Below, in pieces: positions 44,370-58,307 of a stretch of DNA of 64,000 nucleotides. The stretch's first letter is position 1, and every line of letters begins with the position of its first letter. A program made the position numbers and the translations under genes. The notes beneath the pieces were generated by a model that was not told the DNA's origin, searched no databases, and saw only the letters and a program-made list of their open reading frames with translations. The DNA is from Trochalopteron elliotii (taxonomy: Eukaryota; Chordata; Aves; Passeriformes; Leiothrichidae): contig JANPWX010019135.1 of the NCBI GenBank assembly GCA_024734555.1, positions 71,825 to 135,824 of the forward strand, read 5' to 3'.

Positions 44370-44435
44370 AGTTTATTTAGTGGCATCCAACACCATATCA
44401 AATGCTTTACAGAAGTCCATGTAAATGGGAGTTAC
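44370..44435 (-). mobile_element. Ancient LINE reverse-transcriptase remnant
   Basis: The minus strand reads PIYMDFCKAFDMVLDATK, matching the (Y/F)LDFSKAFDTV core of CR1/L2-type reverse transcriptases, where the Asp residues are catalytic. The flanks are too decayed to extend the match. Confidence 0.75.
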
Positions 44436-47400
44436 TGAATTTTAAAAATCTACTTACTTATTATTCTCAAAGCAACCCACCAAATTAACTATTCTGTGAT
44501 GAAATGTATTTGAACATTTTCATTTAGCTCCGTATCTTTAAATTCTGTTATTCAGAATTTGAAGCATATGGCTTTAGAGTAGTTTTTTAGACCATATCTT
44601 GGTGGGATGGAGACCCCTCAGTTCGGAGCCCCTTGGAAGAAGCTGCCACAGCCTTCATTCCCTGCTTCAGCACTTTGCAAGGGTAAGTGTCCTGTCTATG
44701 GAAACACATCATGCAGCACAGAGATCAGTTTAACAGGGTTGTACCAGCCCATGCCATACACTCCCTAATACATATTTGTCTGTGATGTGCCATTTTCCAC
44801 ATGAGACAATGCCAGGAGGGACAAGTTAATGTACTTCCTACCAGAACTCTTGTGCTGACCATGCACTTGTGTTCAAGATCACATCTCTCCTGGTTTTAGC
44901 ATGGCCATTCCCTTGCAGGTCCTTGCACTTCCATTGCCCAACCTTCTGTAACCAACACACCATGTCCTGCCTTCAGCTGAATACGGAGCTGCTGCCTTCC
45001 CTACTTCACAGCTTACAAATAGCCCCTTTCCTTCCTGATCTTTGACAAGTACCTTTGGTTTCTCACCAGTCCTCCACTACTCCATTTACTCTGATTTTAA
45101 TACCTTGGGTTGGATTTTTGCCAGTGCAGATTTTTTGGCTTTTGCCGGGTACATGGACTGATGATCATACCAGCAGTTTTGACTAAGAAGTGACTCGAAG
45201 GACTGGCCTTCACATCCACAGTCCACCCTCTAGTCTAGCTGGCTAAATAATTAATTCCTACAGTTTTCTTGATCCCCCAGCTGACCCCAAGCACAATCCA
45301 GTGCACTTTCTGATAAAAGTGCCACATTACACAGCCTGATCCCACCCTTCAACTGCCCCTTTAGCATGGGGCAATTTTTGAAATGGAGACTACAGGGGAA
45401 CCAGATCCAACAACTGATCCAGGTTTAAAGGAACTACTGGCAAGACATATCTTTCTTTTAATTAAAGAAATGCCTACCAACAGCTTTATCAGCACAAGTA
45501 AGATGATGGTGGAGGGTTGGTACAAGATGCTGGACACTGGAGCAACAGCAGCACCTAAAATATAACCAGAGCTCACCTTTGGAACCTTAGTTACACATCT
45601 TCAAAGATATTTGATGATGATTTTTATTATTGTTATGGGTTTTTTTTAGGACTCAATATCTAAAATCTTCTAATACAAAAACATTTATGAAGCTGTACCA
45701 TCTAACATTATTTTAGTAACCTATTAAGCTTTTACACAAGATGAAAATGCACCCATTGCAAGGAATTCCTCCTCCATCTCCAATAAGAAACAGCAGATAA
45801 ACAGTGCTCAGCTGACACCTCAGGCAGCAGCACTGCCCCACAGGCCCCACTGCCTCCCAGCTGTAGCACATAAACTAAAAAAGGCTAAAGTATTTCTGAG
45901 CAAAACCACTTAATCCTTCACCACATTAGGACATCACACCTCTTTCCCTCCTTTGGTTTGTGCAGCAAATTAGACAAACCTTTTGTTAGGACTAGATGCT
46001 GCTTACCATGCTCACTGAGCAAAGGGCTGACAGTCCCTACCCCGTGCTGAACCCAATGCTCCCACAGGGATCCTTCCTGTCACGTTTCACAAATTACATT
46101 AGGCTGCCTTAATCTGACCAATTCAACAAGTCTGCCCTTTCCTTGCTTTATTCCTTCTTGGATACAACCAGCTCTCATTATGCCCCCACCCAAAACCAGA
46201 ATGGATAACGACAAAGAAGCTGGACATCCAGTTCCACGGAGTGGACACTAGAGATGTTCTTCTGTAACGTCAGATTTGTCATATGAACACGGAAAGACCA
46301 AAATCAGGGGAAATACTCCACTGCAAACATTCATTCTTCAAGGCCCTCAGCAGCCCAACAGGACATGAGGTTCGCATGTGCCTAGCTGAGCACAGAGCAC
46401 CAAGATCAGGAAGGAAGCACAAAACTTCTCAACCAGTTTCCATCTTACAGCTCTTTTTCTGCCTTTAAGCATCACTGTGTTCAAGTAAGATAAGATGCAA
46501 ATCAGGGCAGCCAGAATGTTCTCCAGGAACTATTACAGAGTTGGAGGCACCACTGCCCTGGAATAAAACACCTGGTAAAAGTTTTAATGAGCTACCTGAG
46601 TGACTGAACAAGGCACAGACATCACAGTGAGTCAAACCTCAAATCTGAACTTTGTGTTGTTCAGGAAAGCAGCTCTGAACACACTGGAACAAAGCTTTGC
46701 TATGTTTTATCTAAAAAAGTGTGAGCATCCCTGGTGTCCCTCTGGGAATCCACTGACGGGGGCAGAGGGGCCTGGCCATGCACCCCAGGCTGTGGTGCCA
46801 TGTGCCGTGACACGCGCAGTCAGTCACTGCCATCTCTCTAGAACCACAGTCCTTCTTGCAGCTGAATTGTCTTCCTTCCTCCATTCCTGCAGTAAGAAAA
46901 GATTAAAACATTAAGGCCCATGGAATATACTAAGAACAAAAAGGGGGAAAATACAGAGTAAAACTGGCTTAAAACAAAATCACTGATTTCTGAAGTCACT
47001 GACTCCCACGGAGTGACAGCACTGTATCTCACAGTGAATGGGAGGTGCTCCCTGAGCAGCAGTGATATGGTACAGTACAGGACCACTGCTGAAAAATATT
47101 AAGACACAATATACACACAGGGCAGTTTTCTAGAGTTACAATAATGTGGACGTTAAATTCTTTCCAAGATGGACATTAATTTTCTTAAACCTCCACAGCT
47201 CACTCCTCACATCACTGTACAGTTGTGACCAATGCCTTAGAAAGCTTCACATAATCTTATTTTTTTTAAATTCATCTCTGCATGAATTACCTGCAATGTG
47301 CAGGATGTGGGACAGTGTAGATGTGCCATTCCACATGGGCTATATATAGCACCTATACAGCAGAGACACAGTAACACATGACTGACAGGTATCTAAACAA

Positions 47401-49769
47401 CGTATAAATACAGTCTAGGTATGTTTTATTACACACAGGTATTACATGTGTGTGTACACACACAAACATACATGTACCCTGTGTCTCTTGAAAGATGCAA
47501 AGCAGAAAGGAACAAGTTGGGACAGAAAGGTAAAGCAGGATACATGGTCACAAAAGTGTTTCATCATGAATTCTGCAAGTCTGGTTAGACCAAGACCAAA
47601 CCCCTCTGTGCCAGGACTGAGAAGCACGAGCTACTTACCACAGCTGTTCACAGGCTGCAAGACAGCCTTGGAGTCCTGCCAGTGCCAGTGCCTCCTCCTC
47701 CCGTGACACCAAAGCTGGAGGCCATGGCAGGAAGCAGCTCAGCACTGCTTACACTGCCCCAACTCTGCTCCCAAGCCAAACCACTCCTGCTCTGCTCTCC
47801 TCTATGAGCCTTCTCTTGGGGCAGAATCTGTTCCAACACATTCAAACAGTAGGTTTAACAGGTTTGTTAAAGTAGATTTAACAGCTCCTCTGATCCCTAC
47901 TCTGAGAACACAGGAAGCTTCAAACATTTTTATTAAACTCAGTTCTTTGTAAGCTCTAGTTTGAGCACATGCTCTTTTATAAGCATGGAGCTCCAGTCCT
48001 GCAGAGAGAAATCAATCCATTCTGGAAAGGTCAACTATTAGAATGTTATAAACCACACTTAAAATTCAAATAAAGAAAATCTGTATTTTAACTATGCCAT
48101 ATTCAGTTTAAATTAATTTTGCTGCAATTAAATATTATTTGCTAATGAGATGTTAGTACAAGTTATGTTCTGACAAACTAGATTCAGAGTCCCGTTTTGT
48201 TCGTCACTGTTTCTATACATAAACACTTAAAAAAAAAAAGACAAAAAAGAAAGTGTGTCACAGTGTAAAGAGCAAAACATTGTGATTTATTCTCCTTCAT
48301 TCAGCTGCACAGATAACACACACATATAAAACCACTCCCAAACGTTCCACTTCCCCTTCCTGCTGTCAGTACAGGATGGAAACAGAGGACAGTTCAGGAA
48401 AAAGAAAGGCAGTTTCAAAAACCAGGACTCTAAAGAACAGGAGGTATTTGGGGAACAGGCAGGGCCTCTCTGCTGAGGTGGGGAAGCACAAGGGGAATGA
48501 AGGGAGGGGGGGTGGCAGCCAGGCTTTCCTTAAATAGCTGCTCACTGACACTGCTGGGACAGAATCCGGAGCAAGTGCACCATTAGCATGACTCAGGACA
48601 TTTCTTACAGTCATATTCTTCCCTTCTTTTTTAAGGGTAGGAAATATAGAGAAAAGGATTCAGACATCTTTCTCTGATATATCGGTTTAACACCTTTTTT
48701 CTCCCCCTGCCCCCCACCCCCCTTTACTGTACTGGAAATGAAAGGGGTAAAATTTGGAAGCAGGATACCACAACAGCAGAGCAAGGAGGGGGAATAGTCA
48801 AAAGCCAGGGAGTCTGTCAGGAATTCTGCAAAAACCAGAGTCCCTGTCTGGGCATTAATGGGTCTAGACTAAGCTTTCTGGTTTGCTCTTAAAAAAGAGC
48901 CACTTCTGAGAGGCTAGAACTTCACATGGTCATGTCTGTTATTAAGGTTTTGGAATTTATTTTTTTTTTTCCCTCATGATTTTTCATAGAAGAAAAACAT
49001 AGAAAATACAACAGTGTTCAAAATGAACATGAGCAAAGTGAACCACATGGGATGAACTCTGGTGGGAGCAAGAATGGAGAAAGTGTTCCAGCTCCATGCA
49101 AAGGAAAACCCAGAAAAGATCTAACTCCTGATGAAGCATTCCTGAATATACCAGATGCTGCACATTCGACAATCCACTGACATAAGGGTAGGAACAGAAA
49201 TTCTCACTTCTCCACTTTACCAATCTGGCTCAACTAATAATTCCATATGGTGAACACTGCTGAACTGAGAATTTCCCATCACAGAGAAATAACTGCAAAT
49301 CTAAACATTCCTAAGCTGGAAGAGATCCTGAGCTGAGGCAGCACTGCCACACGTTCCATGACATCATACATGAAACACTACTTATATCTCTTATTTTACA
49401 TCACTTTTCACATTAAGCCTTTAAGAGAAAAATCAGAGGCAACATCTCAAAGGTACAATAAGCCGAGCTCTCAGAGGAATTATTTCTGTGACTGAAGGAC
49501 AGGAGGCACCTGCTGAAATGCAGCAGGACAGACTTCAGCTTACCAAAACTAGAAGTTTGTGTTGGTGAAAAAAGGACTAAGACTGGAACACAGTCTGTGC
49601 AGAGCCAGCAGGGTTATGAGCTCCTTCCACCAAAAGGATGCGGTTTCGGAAGCATTTCTGAAAAACGCCCCTTATAGAACATCCCCCAGGATTTTACCTG
49701 GGAGTGTTTGTCCTGCCCCAGCCTCAGCTGAGGAACCAGGGAGCCTGACCTGCACTGATGGTCCCTCCT
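44436..49769. other. No supported gene
   Basis: AT-rich to mixed sequence. Open frames (for example 45383-45565 plus and its antisense partner) have no recognised family or splice support. A minus-strand AATAAA at 48286-48291 could be a still more distal ELAVL1 poly(A) site, but I consider that unlikely because a CR1 lies between. Confidence 0.4.
47447..47464. repeat. 18-bp perfect palindrome of TG/CA
   Basis: TGTGTGTGTACACACACA, alternating purine and pyrimidine, able to form a cruciform or Z-DNA. Intergenic. Confidence 0.8.
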
Positions 49770-50045
49770 TATGGAATTACAGTTGTTAGGCTGGAAAAGC
49801 CCTCTAAGGTCAAGTCAAGCCGGCAGCACCACCATGTTCACCACTAGCCCCTGACACCCCGTGCCACAGCCACGTTTTCTCAACACTTCCAGGGATGGCG
49901 ACTCCACCACTGCCCTGGGGCAGCTTGTGCCAGCCAGGGCTTGGCAACCCTGGCACAATTTGCATAAATCTTCATCCAATCTAAACCTCCAATGGGCCAA
50001 CTTGAGGCTGTTTCCCCAGGAGCTCCCTGTCTCACTACACATTTC
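49770..50045 (-). mobile_element. CR1 LINE fragment
   Basis: Antisense copy: CACCACCATGTTCACCACTA, ACACTTCCAGGGATGGCGAC, GCCCTGGGGCAGCTTGTGCC, GGCTGTTTCCCCAGGAGCTC. Same type as the copy beside POLE4 exon 1. It lies just beyond the proposed distal end of ELAVL1. Confidence 0.88.
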
Positions 50046-50817
50046 TGAGTAACAGTGTAGCTGGGCTTTGGGTTAGGTTTGATCAGGAAGAAAAATGTAA
50101 GATAAAGACAACAACATTTTTCCTGAAAAATAAAAAGGAAACTAAGCCCCTTCTTTTAATTCCATCTTTCTAACAAGGCCACAAGTTACAAAATCTTTAG
50201 TGGAGGAACCTTGATTGGCCTATTCCTGAACAGAGTTCAGATTCTTCTGAAAACATGTCAAATTCCAAACTGCACAATAATAATCCAATTCCTGCAGGGA
50301 AAATAAGACAAAATATGAACAATTAAGTAAAAGCCTGATTCTATTTTGAAGTACATCACCCTTCACCAGGGCTCAAGTAAAAGCATCCCGAGTATGTTCC
50401 AAACAAGTGCTCAACAAAACCAGCCATGAACATGTGGCAAAAGTACAAAACTCCTTTGCACTATTAAATACAGATAATGCCATTTAAGTCTTAACACCAG
50501 TGTAAAATATCTATGAGTTGTTTCATTTAATTTTGAAAATCCATATAGAAAACAATTTTCATAACTCCATCCACAGGATTCTACAAAGCTGCTGCTTCAT
50601 CAACAAATCTTTGAACTGTTTCAATATGAAAATTCCATTTTTTCAAACTGCTCAAAAATCATTGCAGAGAATTTCCAAGCACTTGAGTTGAAGCACAACC
50701 AAAATATGAACTTGGTACATTTTTGCAGTTATTTCTAAAATAAATTTACATAAATCATCTCAAAATAACACAATGGGATTCAACTTCATTTTAGACATTT
50801 GGAAAGCAGTGTCATAC
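50046..50817. other. AT-rich sequence beyond the proposed ELAVL1 3' end
   Basis: No coding signal. It resembles the adjoining 3' UTR in composition, so the true transcript end could lie a little further into it. Confidence 0.4.
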
Positions 50818-50823
50818 TTTATT
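50818..50823 (-). terminator. ELAVL1 distal poly(A) signal candidate
   Basis: Minus-strand AATAAA at the left edge of the repeat-free AT-rich block. Confidence 0.45.
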
Positions 50824-53800
50824 TAAAGTAAACCCATGTAAAAACAAAGTTTAAATGAAAATGGTACCTGAAAAATAAATTATTTGATATAAAACAAATC
50901 AATAACTTAAAAACACACTAAATATACAAAATGTGTAACCATATACTGTACAGTATGGAAAGTAATAGATAAAACCTTCTGTCCCACAAACAGATTAATT
51001 TATAAACAAAAATTACATCAGTTAAAGGAAAGGAAATCAATAAAAAGCCTAGAAGTACAGTATTATTCAAATTGCTCATCAAATAAAGGTTTATCCCAAC
51101 TCATGTTTCAAATGTCTCAAGTCATTTTCTTCTCAATGACCAGGTGAAAAAGTTCACCCATACCACTAAAAACTTGCTCAAAAACGTTTAGAAATAAGGA
51201 ACAGTAGGAGAATATTGAGATTCTAAAATGTGAACATAGAAACAATTTTCCAAGGTTTCAGGTGGCAGTTCTACCTTGACTGTTTTCCCATCATTAGCAA
51301 CAAAATAGAATTTCAGTGCTGAAAACTCCACTCAACATAAAAATACTTCTAAGCCTTTGTTGCTGTTTGATCAAGTGTGATCTAGATGGAATCGCCAGAG
51401 TTGAATGTCAAACTCCTTCATGGGGTGGTGGGTTATGCTTTGGAGATCATAAAGAGATCATAAAAGACTTTGACTGGTTTTAAATCATGCAGGATGAGAA
51501 AACAACACTTTGAGTTTGGTTTTGTTTGACTATGTGAGACTAGTACAAACAGCAAACACTGAAATGATGCCATACCTGATCAATCTAGGTGTGGATGCTT
51601 AGAAATTAATGGTGATTTTCAATCCACTAGTTGTCATGGACATACCACCTCTTCCAAGTGAGAGGGAGGGAATTGAGACCCTTTTTATGAACTCCACATT
51701 TTTTATTTTTTAGATTGGTAAGGAGAAACACAGTAATAATAAATATAATAATCTGAGAAAACAACCACTGGCCTCTTGAGCTCTGGATTTATCCATTCTA
51801 CTGTGCTGAGTAGTGGACCTTGAGAAGTGCAGAGCTACATTAGAGGAACTTGCCAAAGGCACAAAAAGACTCTCCTGTTTCCAAACAGAGATTAAAATAC
51901 CTCAGGTGACAAATTTAACTCTTTGAAAAATAAAAACAAAATGAAAAAAAGCGAAAACACAAGTGCAGCTCCACTCAGGGAGCTCAAGGGGTTGATGTTT
52001 TCTTATGCTAAAGGTGAATTTGGTCCCTTCCCTCTAAAGCTATTTGTAGATGCTTAAATGTAGAAATGTAACAATAAGGTGCTTCACTGAGAGTTATAAA
52101 GGACACATTTCTTCTTCAGAGTTATAAAGGACAATAAAAAATATGGTGACCTGACAGAGGCAGCAACCAGACAAACTGCTCTGTGCTTATGTGACTGAAC
52201 CAGGCTACCAGCAGCACATAAGAGCTGTGTGTTAAAAACCTCCCACAAACTCTAACCTTCTGCAGGCAGAGCTATCAGAGGAGCTTTGAATAAACAGTTT
52301 ATTTTATCATATGACCTGTATATTGTGTTAGAAAAGTAAACGTGGGGACATTCTCCAAGTTGTTTTTTTTTAAAGCACATATGTAATGATAAACTATCCA
52401 AAAAGGAACTTGAGTTATTGCCATTTAAAATGCACTAAAAAAAAATCTCCTGAAATATTTGAAGAATTTCTACTTTATTGACCTTACCCAGAACATTAAA
52501 GCAACATAGAATTGTAACAAATGTTGAATGACCTTAAGGACTATTCATTTTCCAAACTCAGCCTTAAAATAATGGATCACCTTTACAGTTAGTTCATCAT
52601 TTTGGTTTCGACTGTTGGATATTCCTTCTATAAATGGTACCACCTTTTAAAAAACTTTTTAAGAAAAGATTTTTAACTGCTTTTTATAAATAACATTACT
52701 ACAACGTTCAATTCCCCTATAAAAATAGGTGTCCTCTCCATGCAAACACCCTTTGGTCATCTGGACAAGGGCAACCAGTGTTCACTGTGGTGACAATCTA
52801 TCCTGTTCCAGTGACTTGTCTCTGGATTTTCAGTGGTTTTCATGCTCACATGATACAGATGTACAAAAAACATACCAAAGCAAAGGGAAGGAAAAGCTGG
52901 GTGGCCACACACATCACTGTAGTGATGGTGACTTCTCCCCTCACCCTAAGAGCTGGATCCTCAAGCCTTTCCCAGTCCCAGAGCTAGAACAGATGCAGGA
53001 ATTGGCACAGGAGAGCTCAGGAGGCAACAGTAATTGCACTGGCCAGTCTCTGACAGCACAGTGGAGCAGCTGAAGGAAACCAAATTTTATGATAATGAAT
53101 CTTGAAGAATAAAATAAAATAAATCCAACACTTCAGTGCACAGACACCATCAGGGAATCATCGATAACTGAACGCACTGAGTCGCTCTCATTCTGCTCTT
53201 GTCTGGATTTCTGGTGCTGCCATCCCCTCACCTGAAGGATCTGTACATGCCTTTGCCAGCTCATACCAAGCACATACAGAAACATCAGAGATTCCTCTTC
53301 TATGTTTATGTGGGATTTCCCTATCTGCTACTGATTTACAGGAGGTTTATAGATGATGAGGCTTGTGGCCAGTGTTCTGCATAGGGTGAATTCAATTCAC
53401 GTGGACATGTGGAAAGCAAATGTAGTAACTCCCCTCAGCATCTATGCATGAGACCTGTGACAGCAGCACGGACAACTGTGTTTTCAGCAGGAACTACACT
53501 TGGTCTTTCAGAAGCTTCACCTGGGGCTGTCCCAAGAGACTCTTAATCTACTCTAAGGATCCCAAAACACTCTCATCTCAGCTGTTCCTGCAGCACATCT
53601 CCAGTACAGAACAACAAATCCAGGTCTCCCAAATCTGATCTTCACACCCTAATCCAGAATGAAGACTTTCCAGAACACTCTACCTCAGTGAGACCACTGC
53701 ATCCCATGAGCAATGAGACCTCTGCTTTGAGACAGCTGTTTAATTCTACAAGATCCTGTAAGCACTTACTAATAGAAGCATCACCTGACAGAAACACCTG

Positions 53801-55494
53801 GATTCCATCAAACTGATGGATGAAAAAGCAGAGCACTCTGAGAATTAAGTGGCCAAAACATCTCTTGAAAAAGGTCTGTTCAAGTGAGAGCTTCAAAGCA
53901 GGGTGTGAGGAGGAAACCAGTTGCTCCTACCTTTTGGGCAGAAAAACTCCTGGCAGATGTCTTGTTAGAATTTAGTTTCCACCCCCAGAAGCTTCCTTTG
54001 GTCTTTACTAGTAGGATGCACAAGCTGCTGTTTAAGACCAAAAGCATCAAGAATACACACACATTTTTTTTTCTGGACTTCAGCTATTTATGCCAAGGTT
54101 TTATTGACTGTTAGAATAGCACAGATCACACACTACTTCTGATATCAGCTCTGGATATTAGCAGGAGTTTTTCCTCTTTTCCTGACTCCAGCAGAAATGC
54201 TTTGTTCATATCGATTGCCTGAAAATTATTATCAGAGCAACCATTAAAGAAAGCTGGAATCAGACCTTTCCTAAAGAGACTGTTGTAGCAGCGGTACAAA
54301 ACCATATCCTGCATTTCCTTCTTATTTAGCAAAGAATGAGAGATGGAAAAATAGGGAAGCAGTGGAAAAAGCAAGGAACAGCCATGTCAGAAAGCATCCA
54401 AGAGAAGGGGTTTTCTTCAGAAGTGGTAGCAGAGCAATGTGCTGCTGCCATGGCCAGTGTGCTTGGAACCAGTACTGATAACAAGTCCTGTTTACTCTGC
54501 TCACTGGAAGTCTGAGCCCCCAGCTAAATATTGTGATAAACAGCAACTCCCGTTTAGTTTAGCAGCAAATTTATATTACATGGAATAAAGAAAGAACAAC
54601 AGGAACTGGGAATGACTACAGCCCACTCCTGTGGAACAGGACAGTGCAGGGTTCAACAGTGATGGGACACGGTAGGAGAACTTCTCTGTACTACACAGCT
54701 TTAACTTGGGAGAACCCCCAGAATGCTTCCCAAGCTCTCCTTGTATGCAGAAAAGGAAAAATCATTGACGTGATAAGTGGATGATGATGAATTGGTGGAA
54801 GGAAATCTCTGACAGACAAGAGCAGCTTTGGGAGGTGTGAGTGGGCTGGCTGCTGTGTCACAGTCACCGTTTCACCAACCATTGAGCTTCTCAAGAGATG
54901 GGGAGGGAACAGACTGGCAGGAGAGGCAAGGCTGGATGTTTTAACAGGAAAAATCCCACCTGCATTCACTGCACACAAGCTCAAACTCAGCAGGAGGCTG
55001 CTTGCTGGGCCAAGGCCATCTGTAGTGTTTAGATATGTCCTGGGCAGGTCCAGGAACATCAGCAGCTCCCACAGGTCCTCCCTGGAGCTGGGCAGCAGCT
55101 CAGCCACATGTGGAGGCTGAGGGAGCCCTCGGGCTGTGCAGATTCCGTGGCAAGGAGAGGACAAGGAGAGAACAAACGGCGGCAAGCACAAGGCAAGGTC
55201 AGCTGGGGATGGAGCGAGATGAGCAGGCAGCATGGACTGGCCTCTGCAGTTTGGAAATGAACTCTGGGGCTGGTAGAGATTCAGGCAAAACAAGGAGACA
55301 CTGCATTAAACTGCCACAGATCTCATTTCCACACCTGCTCTAGCTACATAAACACCAGAGCCAAGTCTCTAGTTGTGCACAGTAGCTCACACACCTGTAC
55401 AGGCAGGGTCAGCCTTCCCAGTTTCCTACCCAAGCACACCTGAGTGTTACATCAGTCTGTGACACATCATTTCTATGTGACAGATTTATTGTGG

Positions 55495-55500
55495 TGCTTG
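55495..55500 (-). terminator. ELAVL1 proximal poly(A) signal candidate
   Basis: Minus-strand AATAAA about 1.42 kb after the stop codon, the spacing expected for the shorter HuR mRNA. Confidence 0.6.
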
Positions 55501-55620
55501 TTTCAAAACTCTTTTTTTTCTACTCATCTGTCAAAGCAGTAAATTAAAATTCTCTTAAAGAGGAGCTACAGTTCCTTAAAACAACAGTCTGAAAGCTGGA
55601 CACTTTGTGCAATACTTAGC

Positions 55621-55740
55621 AAAAAAAAGAACAGAAAATAAAAAACAAAACAAAATTTGAGCAAAACAAAATCAAATTTAATGTTCTTAAATGCAAAAGT
55701 AAAAACAAACAAAAAACACAAAAAAGCAAAAGAAAATTAA
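55621..55740 (-). promoter_or_regulatory. U-rich element in ELAVL1 3' UTR
   Basis: 120 bases that read on the mRNA strand as runs of U broken by single G, C or A (for example GUUUUUUGUUUGUUUUUACU), about 1.2 kb after the stop and 120 bases before the proximal AATAAA. HuR is known to bind such sequence, including in its own mRNA. Confidence 0.6.
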
Positions 55741-56462
55741 CAGAAACAGAACAACTCAAAGTTTCAAGGCAGTCTGCAGAAAACCTGGGGGATTAATCTT
55801 TAAATCTACAAATCAAAGGGGTTTTTTGGTTAATATCTAACTTGCAAGTTGTAAGTACTTTTCTGCTGAGTGTTCAATAAGTAAAGCTAGTTGTCAAAAC
55901 AAAATCCTATTAAAATAGAAAAACTAGCACTCATTAGAAGGGATGCGAGAAATACAATGCTCAAATGTTTATAACTGGTTTTTCTATACAAAATAGAACT
56001 GCCAAAGGAATTCCAACTACAATGATCTTGGAAAATGAGTAAGTATCTTGCTGCATTATAATGTACCAGTAAGTAGTGCACCATGCATTAAATATTTGGA
56101 CAGAAGAGATTCAGTCTGATAAAGTAGCAACATATATTCACACTTGCTTTTTTGGAGTTTCATTTTGACTCTGAAATCTTCCCGGAGTTTCTTTGAAACT
56201 CTTTGGTCCATTCCTTTCAAAGTGGGCTTTAAAAGTCATGTTTCTAAAACCTGTGAATTGGACAGCTTGGCCACTGCTCAGTGTGCAACTTACCTCCTCA
56301 ATGGTGTTAAAGTTAGGCTGGCATGCTACTACTTACAAGACCTTGACTTTAAAAAGCTTGATCCTCAACTAGCCACAGAATAATGAATATTAATTGATCA
56401 AACAAGTTACTGTCAACTAAAACATTAGTATTTCTCAACTTTTCTTCCATACTACTGAAACT

Positions 56463-56480
56463 GGGGGGGGGGGGGGGGGG
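56463..56480. repeat. G18 homopolymer (C18 in ELAVL1 mRNA)
   Basis: Eighteen G on the plus strand within the ELAVL1 3' UTR; the transcript would carry C18, a poly(rC)-binding-protein type site. Length may be misread in assembly. Confidence 0.9.
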
Positions 56481-56917
56481 AACAAAAGGCCAGGGGGATG
56501 GGTATGAAGAACAACATCAAACCAAAGAAAATCAATGAATTCAGTCTGATATTTTTCAGAAAATTCCAGTTTTTGCAGACAACATTCAATGAAACAAATG
56601 TTAGTCTCATAAGTGAAAGCATGCTTCAATTTTACCACCATCCAGAGGGTCTAGTTAATGCAATCTACTTAAGATTTCAGGGGAATTTTAACATGTTTTA
56701 AATGAAATAACTTAAAGGAACTTAAAATTGGTCTAACATTGTGGGATTTCAAACATTTGAACATGTCAGTTGCATCCCAGAATATAAAACCTTTTAACTT
56801 CTCATTTAGACTAAGACAAACACTTGTGAAAATTGGCGCAAAATGAGTTTTACACTAACAAAAATGTTTCAACTTCTGTCACTCCATTATCTATTCCATA
56901 CAAAAAGCACGAGCAAG

Positions 56918-57283
<366 letters not shown>

Positions 57284-58307
57284 TCAATTAAGCAAATTAA
57301 CTTGAATGGGAAGCAACTGAAAATGAATATTTTATACATGGCACATCAAAACCGCCACATAAATGTTTCCCCATTCAAATTGACAATCAAATTGACAGCT
57401 GCCAGGGAAAAAAAAGTTAAGTATTCCAACTGCTTTATCAACAGGGAACTATCCTTAGAAATAGGTAAAGAACAGACAAGGCAAGATTACATGATCACTT
57501 TTCCCAGGGGACCTGGATGGATCTCTGAACTCAGTCAGGCTGCTCAGAGTGTCCAGGGCATTGCTGCAGAACTGCTTGAGTAGGGGGCACAGGCAGCACC
57601 TCCCCAGAGGCCCCAGACACACCCAGGCATTTCCCACTTATTTCATAGGAGATTTTTTCACCCCATGGTCCTTTTCTTGCCTCTAAAAGAACGTGTTGGG
57701 AAACTCAAGTCAAAGAGTTTCTTTGGGTTTGCTGGGGCAGGGGATGAGTGTGCTGGGTTCTTAGGAGTTGAGACTGTATGCATTAATTGCTTCTTTTGTG
57801 AAATAGAACAAAACCTACTCCCTTTCCACCTAAAGGCAGCAGGTGCAGGTAAACACTCCCAATGTGAGCAGGCTCAATGCAGTTTTATTATTCCAGTGTA
57901 TATGGATGGTTTTATTAATTTTTCCAGGAAAACTTAGATCTGACTTTACCAAACTGGATTTTTTAAATCACCTACCCACTCTTCCTGAATCCTGCCTCCT
58001 TCACAATACCTCAGCAGGATTCATGCATAACAAATAGCAAAAATTTTCTCCTTTTTATGTCTTGCTTTGTATTAATTTCTTTTCCCTATAACCCACATTT
58101 CTAATTCCCCTTAATTCTATTTCTGGCCTACACTCCAGAAAATCAAAGCTTCTCAATATTTTACTGCAATATTAGGATTGTACAGTTAAGTACTCAATGG
58201 CCAGGAAATGTGAAAGTTAAGGTCAAAAACTCACTTTGAACCCTTGTGCTTATTCATTATTTAAAAATATGAGGTCATGTGATCATAGAAATATAATGAT
58301 ACTATAC

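Larger units (their letters stand above)
50818..56917 (-). other. ELAVL1: ELAVL1 long 3' UTR
   Basis: About 6 kb of AT-rich, CR1-free DNA directly downstream of the ELAVL1 stop. Minus-strand AATAAA signals at 55495-55500, near 52476 and 52298, and at 50818-50823 would give a set of short and long mRNAs. Alternative polyadenylation of HuR mRNA is established in mammals (about 2.5 kb and 6 kb forms). Which sites are used here cannot be told from sequence. Confidence 0.7.

Noticed and set aside
45361..45576. Overlapping sense and antisense frames in intergenic DNA
   Set aside because: No similarity recognised, no splice sites; chance frames.
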